The notes beneath the pieces were generated by a model that worked only from the letters and a program-made list of their open reading frames with translations, ran no database searches and had not been told where the DNA came from. A program made the position numbers and the translations under genes. A DNA stretch of 64,000 nucleotides, taken from assembly GCA_948144175.1 (NCBI GenBank), contig CANXME010002278.1, forward strand, positions 1-64,000, in the 5' to 3' direction. This DNA is from Closterium sp. NIES-65. Lineage: Eukaryota > Streptophyta > Zygnematophyceae > Desmidiales > Closteriaceae. Shown here in pieces: positions 55,921 to 64,000 of the stretch (positions are counted from its first letter, which is position 1; every line of letters starts with the position of its first letter).

Positions 55921-56280
55921 GATGTGAGGGTGATAGGAGAGCTAAGCCCACCAGGTGGTCACACTCACATCCATTCCCCAGTCTGTCTTCCCTTCCATGT
56001 CCCCCCATCCATCCTTCTATGCCCCTTCTTTTCCCACCCTGCTACGCCCACCAGGTGCTGATCGTCCCCCCTCCTCTTTCCACATACCCTCTTCCCTCTC
56101 CACGTCCCTCATCCCCTCTCAATTCCTCCCTACCCTGACCATACCCCCGCTCCCCCCTTCGTATGGGTGCATGGAAGGAGATCCCTCCTTTTCCTCTCCC
56201 CTCTTATATCAAGCCCTCTTAAGTCACTCCCCGTTCCTCTCCTGCCCCACTCCACCCTCCCGATTTTCGTCCCCTACCCT
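55921..56280. other. Exon-like YAHQV fragment and pyrimidine-rich DNA
   Basis: CTACGCCCACCAGGTGCTG at 56041 matches the fragments near 19154. The rest is C/T-rich. Confidence 0.35.
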
Positions 56281-56510
56281 TTAGCTGTGATTCTCCTTCT
56301 TGGGAGGAGCCACGTGGCAGTGGTCACGTCAGCAGGTTTCAAGATATTCCGCTGTGCTGACATGGCGCGACCCGTCATGAGCCACCTGGGCGTGGGGCCG
56401 ACAAAGTTCGTGGAGCTCATTCTCGTCGCGCCAAGACGCGCAATTCCATTGGTCGCATTCGTTGGCACGGGAGACACGATAACTCTTTCTAATCCTTCCC
56501 TTCACGTCCC
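56281..56510 (+). CDS. Orphan exon, WD40/PROPPIN-like sequence
   Basis: After CCCTACCCTTTAG the frame reads AVILLLGRSHVAVVTSAGFK, IFRCADMARPVMSHLGVGPT, KFVELILVAPRRAIPLVAFV, GTGDTITLSNPS. A strand-rich pattern of HVAVVTSAGFKIF followed later by VAFVGTGD recalls one blade pair of PROPPIN (ATG18-type) WD40 proteins, which read roughly AVGT..GFRIY...ALVG.GD. This is inference from pattern memory only. It has real protein composition, in contrast to the flanking C-rich DNA, but no neighbouring exons were recognised, so it may be an exon relic. Confidence 0.3.
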
Positions 56511-56559
56511 TTGGTGCCACCGCCCTTCCTCATCACTTCTGTTGCATCCCTGAAAGCCC

Positions 56560-57330
56560 CTGAGTACTCTTGAGACGTTTGATCTTTCTCACCTTTTAGT
56601 TAGCTCGATGGCGCAACATGGGCACGGTTCATATCATATCCGTGCTGCCTGCCATGCCATCAGTCGTCATCCCACCCACCCCCCCTCCATCCCCCCTCCC
56701 TCCGTCCCCATCCCTCCATCCCCATCCCTCTTCAGGCCACCTATCGCCTTGAGAGCTGCATCTAGCTTCCATAGCCCCTTCCTCCAACATTCCATTCCAA
56801 CTACCTCCCCCTCCCCTCCCTTCCCTGTCATTCTCATCTCACTCATCCCCCCTAAGCGCCAACCCCCAGTTTTCCATCCTCACTCCCCTCAATCATCTCC
56901 CCTCCATCACATCCCCTGCTCTCTCGACCCCCCCGCCTGCAGCCGTGCCTGTTGCCACGGAGTTACACCTAGCTTCCATCGCTCATACAGCCTTCCCATC
57001 CCAACCCCCCTAACTATCGACCTCCCTTTTTCCATCCCTTCATCCGCCCCTCGCCCTGCAGCCGCACGTGTCGCCTCGGAGTTGAATCCAGCCTTCATCG
57101 CCCATCCAGCCTTCCCTTTCGTGCCTCCTCTCACTCTCGTCTCGTCCAACCCCCTAACCGCCAACCTCCCATTTTCCATCCCTCCATCCCCCCGTCCCCT
57201 CCAGCAGCATTTATCCCCTCGAGAGCTGCACCCTGCTTCCATCGCTTATCCAGCCTTCCACCTCCCGCCACCCCCCTCCCTCTGTCCCCATCCCCCTCCC
57301 TCTGTTCCCATCCCCAGCTCCTTCAGAAGC
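56560..57330 (+). repeat. Tandem exon-like units (CTTCCATCGCCCATCCAGCC)
   Basis: Units of about 150 bases, each with a C/T-rich stretch, a CTGCAGCC-like border and a short frame ending in CATCGCCCATCCAGCCTTCC. They lie near 56740, 56937, 57055 and 57203, with one more displaced to 58500-58565. Frames read ELNPAFIAHPAF, ELHPASIAYPAF and ELHFVSIAHPAF. Confidence 0.55.
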
Positions 57331-58395
57331 AGCCGACCGTTCGCAGTGAAGGAGCTGCTCGACGGGCTTCGTCGAGCTGTAGGGGTTCACTGTAGTGTTG
57401 CCGTCGACCTGAAGTGCTCGACAACCAAGTGCTGCTCTTGTGCCTGTCGACCACCTAGGTCGACGACCACCCCTTGCCTCCCTCACGAAGTCGGCCACCT
57501 CCCCAGGTCGACCACTTCTGGTCGACCAGACCTAATGGTCGCCAACTGCACCCGAAGCGGTTTCTCAGGTCGGCGTCACCAAGTCGACGCCCTCTGAGGT
57601 CGACGTCCCTCCTCGTCGACCATTGGGTTGAAATCGGCCGCCGGTTCCCCTGCGTCGGCGGCGTGGCAGTGACTGTCACGGGGCTGGAGCCATCGACTAG
57701 GGAGCTCAAAAGCTGCGGCTGACTGGGCTGGGCGACAGGTGGCCCGTCGACCAGGAGGAACCGTTGGACCGGGAGGTCGCCGGAGCGGTCCGTCGACCTG
57801 ACAAGTGAGCAGCGGTCGACGAGGGGAGCTCGGCGACAACAGCTGACAGTTCTGGTCGATGGAAGGGGGCCGTCAACCAGGGGGTAGCTCGACGGGAGCT
57901 GTGGTCGACCAGGGGCATCTGATGATCGACCAGAAGCACCTCGTCGGCGAGTTCTACGGAGGCACGCGAACGTCGTTAAGGTCGCAGTGACGAAGGTGAC
58001 TTCGGGCTGGTACCCCGAAGTCGATGTGGCTCGTCGCGCACCTGCGAGCGTGCGCACTGCTGCCATCTATGGGTGCAACGCTGGACAGCGGCGATGCTGC
58101 AGCGTTGGCACGCCGTCGACCTGCTGTGTTGGCAGGTCGCCTTTCTGCATTGCTGGCGCGGCTCCTCTACGCAACGCTGGCAGGCGGTCGACCAGGCTAG
58201 CTGCGGAGTTGCTAGGTGCCTGATGTAGTCATTTTTGTCATTGCTTGTTCAATCATTCTGTAATTTCAACTTTGTTAGTGAAACTCTTGCCAATCTCTCT
58301 CGTGAATGCGCAAGTGTTAAAAAACCAAGCAAAGCTATGATCACTCATAGGTGTTCGTGCCAACACCCCGTAGTCTTGATCACGACCACTGTAGA
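57331..58395. other. Inserted segment rich in GTCGAC
   Basis: This segment splits the tandem exon-like array (left part ends near 57330, last unit resumes near 58500). About a dozen GTCGAC hexamers lie between 57400 and 58200, usually as GGTCGACC or CCGTCGACC. Its right end (58215-58390) is AT-richer with TTGTCATTGCTTGTTCAATC. No recognised protein. It may be an unknown element. Confidence 0.45.
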
Positions 58396-58691
58396 GTGAT
58401 TCTCCGCATTCCCATCCCCCTCCCTCTGTCCCCATCCCTCTCCCCTCTGTTCCGATCCACTGCCCTCTGTCCCCATCCCCCTCCCTTTGTTCCGATCCTT
58501 CTCCAGCTGCACCTGTCATGTCACTTCGGGAGCTGCACTTTGTTTCCATCGCCCATCCAGCCTTCCAACCGTCTCCCTCCACGTCCCCCGCCTCCTCCTC
58601 ATCCGCTGCTCATTCTCCTCTCACTCACCACCTGTACAATCTCACACACACACACGCTCTTCCCTCCGCTCCCTCCTCTCTCACTCCCCTC

Positions 58692-58880
58692 GGTCAGGTG
58701 AGCTTCTGATCGGGCAGGTATTTGGTCAGGTGAGCTTTTGTTCGGACAGGTGTTTGGTCAGGTGAGCTTTTGATCGGACAGGTGTTTGGTCAGGTGAGCT
58801 TTGGATCGGACAGGTGTTTGGTCAGATGAGCTTCTGATTGGACAGGTGTTACGTCGTCAGGTGAGCTTCTGATCAGACAG
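58692..58880 (+). repeat. 32-bp minisatellite with GTCAGGTGAGCTTTTGATCG
   Basis: About six copies (GGTCAGGTGAGCTTTTGATC plus GGACAGGTGTTT). Each contains CAG|GTGAGC and CAG|GTGTTT, both donor-like. Confidence 0.95.
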
Positions 58881-59280
58881 GGTTTTTTCTCTTTCAAAAG
58901 AGGCGTCCACCTCGCTTCTATCTTCTCTGTCTCCTTCTCCCCGCCAGGATCCCTCCCTCCCTCTCCTGCCCTCACCAGCAGCACCAGCACCATCATTATT
59001 TTCCGTCCAACCACACCTACACCCCTTCCCATCCCTTCCCGCCTTTTTCACTCCTTTTCACTGCTGTCACCAGCAGTTCTCTTTCAGAAAAGCCGCCTAT
59101 TCCGCTTCTATTTTCTCCCTTGCCTTCTCCCCGCTAGGTTCCCTCTCTGCCCGCATCCCTCTCCCCGCCAGGATCCCTCCCTCCCTCTCTTGCTCTCGCC
59201 AGCAGCACCTGCACTGCCCATATCTTCCACATCCCCCTCTTCGCCTCCTCTCACTCCTCCCCACACGCTCCAGGTGTTGG
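58881..59280 (+). repeat. Tandem duplication of about 200 bp
   Basis: TCTCTTTCAAAAGAGGCGTC at 58889 and TCTCTTTCAGAAAAGCCGCC at 59081 start two related units, each continuing with CGCTTCTAT.TTCTC and CCCGCCAGGATCCCTCCCTC. Confidence 0.65.
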
Positions 59281-59284
59281 ACAC

Positions 59285-59490
59285 TCTCAACCAATATTGA
59301 ATCTTAACCGGCCAGCATGCTACTTAGACCAAGGAAATGCCTGACCATAAATAACAAGGACGAGAGTATGGGAACCTGTTTCTGGATGCCCTGTCCTCAC
59401 TTTCATTCGTTACTGGATGCTGTTACCGGCGAGAAAGGGATCATAAGTACTACCCTTATATAATCATAAGTGTGTGTACATTTGGACCTT
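59285..59490 (+). repeat. Direct repeat, copy 1 (partner 59818-60000)
   Basis: CAACCAATATTGAATCTTAA, CCAGCATGCTACTTAGACCA and GAGAAAGGGATCATAAGTAC. Confidence 0.7.
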
Positions 59491-59817
59491 AACATGTCCA
59501 AAGGAAGTGTACCACTCTGCCCCGCATTACACTCAAATAACAGACGTTTCCAGTGCACTGTGTCTAGACTTTTGCGACACAGGGCTTTTTTTACATGCTT
59601 CCTGAATGTACTGGACGAAGGAAAAAAGATTCTGGTGTTTGCATGTGACACTCTTTCTTTCCAATCCCCTTCCACTACCCAAACCTTCTTGAGCAAGCCT
59701 TACCAGTAGTACGTATTCCTACACCCACCAATTCTTCCCGTCCTCTGTTTCCGCACTCTCTCCCTTCCATCAATGGCTTGGCCAGGCCTTATTTGAGGAT
59801 TTTCACATCCGCTGGGT

Positions 59818-60000
59818 CCTTCAACCAATATTCCGTCTCAGCCAGCCAGCATGCTACTTAGACCAAGGATAATTAGTTTTACCGTAATCTGCTTTTGGAT
59901 GTCCTCACTTTCAATTGTATAATGAATGTTGTTAACAGAGAGAAAGGGATAACTACCCTCCGATAAAACCGCAACGTGTGTGTGGTGAGCATATGGCCCG
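59818..60000 (+). repeat. Direct repeat, copy 2 (partner 59285-59490)
   Basis: CAACCAATATTCCGTCTCAG, CCAGCATGCTACTTAGACCA and GAGAAAGGGATAACTACCCT; offset of about 533 bp. Confidence 0.7.
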
Positions 60001-60601
60001 CTCAACAAAGCTCAAACGTTTGAGAACAACGCACATGCCTTCAACCAAAAGGGTTGTCGACCTAGAGGCAGCTGCACATGCCCCCTGCATGATAGATTAT
60101 TGAGTTGTTGTTCACCACCTCTGCTTCGTTGCAAACAACCTCTCATTGCTTTTGTGAAGGGGTTCTCTCAATGTGTGCTCCCTATTTCACATAGCAGGGC
60201 GTTTGGGCGTCCCAGCACTCTAGGGCGTCCTAGCACCTTTTGGATTCCGATTCCGAGCAAATTTCACAAGGTTTTGAAATACGTTAGATGGAATAGATGA
60301 GAACCTTAGATTGTAAGAAGACAAGCGCATGGATCAGCCAAGAGCATGATACAGAAAGCCATCACTACTTTCACCATGTTGGTCCTGGTGCTTTTGATCC
60401 ATAGCCTCCGACAACACGGCATCCTCTCCATATACGGTACCATTCACATCCCAAGGAAACCCTGCAGAACCTAATCATCCCAAAGAGATTCAAACAGATG
60501 TAGTGGCCATCCATACCACACTCAGCAACAGTCGATCGGAAAACGCTACTAAACACCATCACTTGTGGGTGTGCTGCTTAGAGCTTTCCTCTCCCCATTC
60601 T
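60001..60601. other. 3' flank of the kinase gene, no separate gene
   Basis: Unique-looking sequence downstream of the kinase stop (minus strand). It probably contains its 3' UTR. No clear polyadenylation signal was chosen. Confidence 0.4.
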
Positions 60602-63325
60602 TCACACCGGGTTTTCCTCAGCAAAGCTGTCCCCCATCATCTGGATTTCTGTTTCGGGGCCCTCAATACCCACGAAAGCATCCTTCATCTCCTGAACTTG
60701 AGAATCCACCTTGACAGCCGCCCTCAGCTCCTCTTTCCCCACCACTTCATCCCGGATAGCCTGCAGCTGATTGGCGATTTCTGCCATGCTTGGGCGAGCT
60801 GCAGTGCACTCCACGGTGCAGCTGAGGGCGAGCTGAGCCACACGGAGCACAGCATCCGCAGGGGCATCCAGGTTGGGGTCCTTGAGGCTCCCCAGCTCAC
60901 CCGAGTTCACGCACTCAGATGCCTGAAAGGAAGAAAGTACACACGGAGGGAGATGTGGGAGATCACAAACGGAGGGGGATGGGAGAGATCTCAAACGGAG
61001 GGGGATGGGAGAGATCACAAACGGAGGGGGATGGGAGAGATCACAAACGGAGGGGGATGGGAGAGATCACAAACGGAGGGGGATGGGAGAGATCACGAAT
61101 TGGGTAGAGAGAGTTCATGAGTCGACCCATCAAATAGTATGGTAAGGGATCTGAGTTGCTTTACTGCGTCAAATCATGACACACTGCAGAAAGGTGGTCA
61201 TGGTAGTTACTGAAAGTACCTTTGGAAGTCACAAAATCCTTACCCATGGGATGATCTGCCAGCTCTTTCCCGCAGTCTCTGAGAGAGGGGCCTGTCTGGT
61301 GAGCACCACCAACATGAGAACTCCAAAGCTGGAAAACAACACACATGTTTAAAGACATAGAATGCTAGCAGTTTAGCTGTTGACAGATCATTGTATGGCC
61401 GACTGAGCCATAATGCCACCACGCCCATCACGCCCATCACACCCACAAAGAACACGACCAGACAACAATGAGGTTTGGTCTCGTCAGTCACCATCAACTT
61501 GTAGGAATTCTTTCTGCGTCTCCTTGTGTGGCCTTGTCTGTAATGCCTCTTGCCTCACCTGTACACATTGCTGGCTGCAGTTGCCTCGGACATTCTGGAG
61601 TAAACAGGATCTACGTAACCCATGACGCAAGTTGTGCCCACACTCTTTGACACGTCCTGAAATGATCACCTTTACACAACACTGCCTCATCTAACGGCTC
61701 CTGCAATGATCACCTGTACACATCACTACTTCACCTGTACACATCACTACTTCACCTGTACACATCACTACTTCACCTGTACACATCACTACTTCACCTG
61801 TACACATCACTACTTCACCTGTACACATCACTACTTCACCTGTACACATCACTACTTCACCTGTACACATCACTACTTCACCTGTACACATCACTACTTC
61901 ACCTGTACACATCGCTGGCTGCAGTTGCCTTGGACGTTCGGGAGTAGACAGGATCCACATAGCCCGGTGTGCCCACGATGCGAGTCGTACCGACAGTCGT
62001 GCCCTCTCCCATCCTCACCAGCCCAAAGTCTGCAATCTTGGCCTGGTGGGTGCGTTGAGAGACATGTTGGCAAGAGACCCCAGAAGTACAAACGCTTGAA
62101 GAAGATTTTCTGGGAATCAAGGATGCACATATGTGGTGGCAGGATGTTTGCCACGGAAAGAACTCTCATTGCAAAGTAAATATGTGTTAGCAAGGCTTAA
62201 CGAATGGTTGTCGCAAGGAACAAGTGATTCAGGAAAAAACCAATAGATATGACAATGGCAAACGTACCGGGTGTGATGTACCACTGCCTGGTCTAAGCTT
62301 CAACACATCAATAAAATAAATACACGAATCAGCTTGGCATCGATTAAGTGACACTAAGTTCCATCTTCCTCTGCGAATTCTCCCATTTTGTATCATTATT
62401 TCTCCCAAGGTTCTGATTCCGACTGCCAAAGAAACTTTGGGAACAGAACAAAGCAGTGCGTGATGTAACCACTCTTGCCTGCATGCTGTTGGTGATGAGG
62501 ACGTTGGCAGGCTTGATGTCGCGATGCACGATGCCAAAGCCATGGAGGTACTCAAAGCCCCGTGCCATGCCGATGAGAATGTCCAGCCGCTGCTTCAGAT
62601 TCAGAGGACGTTCTGCCTCTGCAAGGATACACAGTATGAGCGGCAGAGCATGTGAGTGGCAGAGCATGTAGGTGGCACAACGGAACACGCACTAGGGGAG
62701 TGCCGCACGCACATACTTGGATCAATCCATTTCTGAAGATCGCAGTTGGGCACGTATTCATAGATGAGAACTTGCTCTGGCCGAGATCTCAGATCCCCTC
62801 CAATCGCAAAGCCAAGAAGCCTCACAATGTTGGGGTGGTTCTTGTCGGCCATCTGCTCAATCTGATCATCACAGCCAGAGAGAAACATTTAAAGCAGGGA
62901 GAAATGGAACAGGTCGAGAAGCAGAGCACAAAAAAATAATAGCCCAGGCTCCAAAATCTGGAAAGTTGGTTTCTTTTACGCATGCCTGCAAAATCTGCTG
63001 AGATAAGACTCTGAATTAAAAAGAAGGGAATCGTCAAACACGGAACAATGTATAATTGGAATGGCAAAAGATACCATGGCAGCGACAAATGCCACTTGTG
63101 TGCATTACCATGGCTCACTGACCTCCTTCTGGAAGCCAACGACCATGAGCCTGGCGCGCTTTACAGCCCACACTGTGGTGCCATCGCGGGGAGACACGCC
63201 CTTGTACACATCGCCAAAGGAACCGGAGCCCAGATGGTGGTCCTGCGACCAGTTATTGGTGGCCTTGAGGACCTCTGCCAGCGAAAACTCGGTGCAATGG
63301 GAGGCTGCCAGGCTGCCACCCGCGC
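60602..63325 (-). CDS. Receptor-like protein kinase domain, six exons, 5' partial
   Basis: Exons on the minus strand, with phases that fit at every join: 63325-63123, 62861-62717, 62618-62479, 62042-61903, 61328-61244, 60922-60602 (TGA). Exon 1 has FSLAEVLKATNNWSQDHHLG, the glycine loop GSGSFGDVYKG and the ATP-binding lysine in VWAVKRA. Exon 2 has EQMADKNHPNIVRLLGFAIG and the hinge VLIYEYVPNCDLQKWI. Exon 3 has ARGFEYLHGFGIVHRDIKPA (catalytic HRDIKPAN). Exon 4 has KIADFGLVRMGEG (DFG) and GTPGYVDPVYS in place of the usual DPEY. Exon 5 has SFGVLMLVVLTRQAPL. Exon 6 has SCTVECTAARPSMAEIANQL and a charged tail. All key Ser/Thr kinase residues are present, so an active plant RLK/RLCK-type kinase is likely. 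No signal peptide, ectodomain or membrane segment was found; they may lie beyond 64000. Intron 3 appears to use a GC donor (CAG|GCAAGA). Confidence 0.88.
60940..61098 (-). repeat. 26-bp intronic minisatellite
   Basis: About six copies of GGGAGAGATCACAAACGGAG (plus GGGGAT) on the plus strand, in the last kinase intron close to the acceptor at 60923. On the transcribed strand it is pyrimidine-rich, so it lengthens the tract before the 3' splice site. Confidence 0.95.
61559..61656 (-). other. Duplicate of kinase exon 4 (possible alternative exon)
   Basis: After TTTCAG the frame reads DVSKSVGTTCVMGYVDPVYS, RMSEATAASNVY and ends at AG|GTGAGG. It has 98 bases, entering in phase 0 and leaving in phase 2, exactly like exon 4. 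It matches the 3' two-thirds of exon 4 (GTPGYVDPVYSRTSKATAAS) but lacks the DFG segment. Including both exons would break the frame; using it instead of exon 4 keeps the frame but removes DFG. Confidence 0.65.
61711..61906 (-). repeat. 21-bp minisatellite grown from a splice donor
   Basis: About 9.5 copies of TCACCTGTACACATCACTAC(T). On the transcribed strand the unit reads GATGTGTACAG|GTGAAGTAG. The first unit is the real 3' end of exon 4 and its donor (exon ends at 61903). The array fills the space between exon 4 and its duplicate. Confidence 0.95.
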
Positions 63326-63791
63326 CTGCTCATGGTGCCACTCATGGGGTGAAAGGAAAGGAGGTACGTGCAAGTTGAGTACAGCTGAGTGGGCTTCCAA
63401 CAGACTCCTCTGCGGATTCCAGTCTAGTCGGACTTGTGCTTGCCTTGACTTGCACAAACTATTGGGTCATGGAGGACTTGACATGTACTTATGGTATACA
63501 TGCCTTTACCATACTAAGGTTCCAAGCTTGAAAAGTGAATAACCTAAGGTTACGTCCAAAAAGATTGATATAGAAGTTTTGGAGTTACTTTTGAGAATTC
63601 TCAAGAGTGACTCCCAATTCTTTCCAGTCTTGAATATTGAATAACCTCAGATCTCGTCCAATAGAATAGATACAAAAGTCTAGGAGGGGTGAAGGCATGG
63701 AATTGACCGCATGTCCTCGTGGCAAGTCACCCCAGCTCAGGTCAAGACAAGCGATCGAGCAGTCCTTCCGGCATGAATATAATTGATGGAG

Positions 63792-63792
<1 letters not shown>
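63326..63792. other. Upstream of kinase exon 1, no gene seen
   Basis: Probably an intron of the kinase gene if earlier exons lie beyond the window. TTTTGAGAATTCTCAAGAGT at 63589-63608 contains a short palindrome (TTGAGAATTCTCAA). Confidence 0.35.
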
Positions 63793-63850
<58 letters not shown>

Positions 63851-63884
63851 CACACACACACACATACACACACACACACACACG
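63793..63884. repeat. (CA)n microsatellite
   Basis: About 45 CA repeats with GC and TA interruptions. Confidence 0.98.
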
Positions 63885-64000
63885 AAAGAAAGAAGGTTCA
63901 ACTGGACAGAAGGCATGATTCGTGACTATACTTGCAAATTTGCATGCTTGCTACGTACGTTCCTGCATTGAGCACCTTGCTCCTCGCTCACTTATCACAC

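Noticed and set aside
61370-61497. Transmembrane-like segment VVFFVGVMGVMGVVALWL near the kinase
   Set aside because: It lies in the intron between the duplicate exon and exon 5, has no fitting splice borders and would interrupt the kinase domain.
63719-63971. Thr/His repeat proteins
   Set aside because: Translation of the (CA)n microsatellite.

Overview
This is a eukaryotic nuclear window dominated by repeats. There is no bacterial-style gene packing, introns have GT-AG (and one likely GC-AG) borders, and the mobile elements are of plant type: Ty1-copia relatives primed by an initiator-Met-tRNA-like site, and hAT transposons with a DUF659 region. The only clear host gene is a plant-style receptor-like kinase domain. 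The copia gag/protease/integrase family with glycine-rich and proline-rich tracts, and the many minisatellites, remind me of streptophyte green algae, in particular Closterium-like Zygnematophyceae. That placement rests on memory of similar sequences and is only moderately sure.

Layout. 1-5000: coding-like blocks that I do not recognise, mostly on the minus strand and with splice-like borders. 5000-7200: no convincing gene. 7240-8525: first copy of a long composite dispersed repeat, interrupted by a 349-bp TRIM-like element (near-identical terminal repeats, primer site, purine tract and 5-bp target duplication). 8526-15189: two truncated copia relatives of one family lying tail to tail, so short LTRs face each other at the two outer ends. 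15178-17040: decayed hAT transposase. 17300-31950: minisatellites, repeated exon-like fragments, further composite-repeat copies and a 528-bp hAT-type MITE at 24001. 31951-33690: 5' part of another copia element. 33700-36700: hAT element with a nearly full-length transposase frame interrupted by three stops. 36700-46650: more composite repeats, a segmental duplication partner of 26.8 kb, tandem exon-like units and minisatellites. 46727-50862: about 197 copies of a 21-bp unit. 50863-51926: about 53 copies of a 20-bp unit. 52000-60500: repeats and orphan exon-like pieces. 60602-63325 (minus): kinase gene, with its 5' end beyond or near the window edge.

The genes do not form a pathway. The unifying theme is that many tandem arrays have a unit containing a splice-donor-like CAG|GTNAG motif, or a branchpoint-pyrimidine-CAG acceptor-like motif. 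In the kinase gene one array begins exactly at a real exon end (61903), next to a phase-compatible duplicate exon. This suggests that intron borders are a seed for minisatellite growth in this genome.
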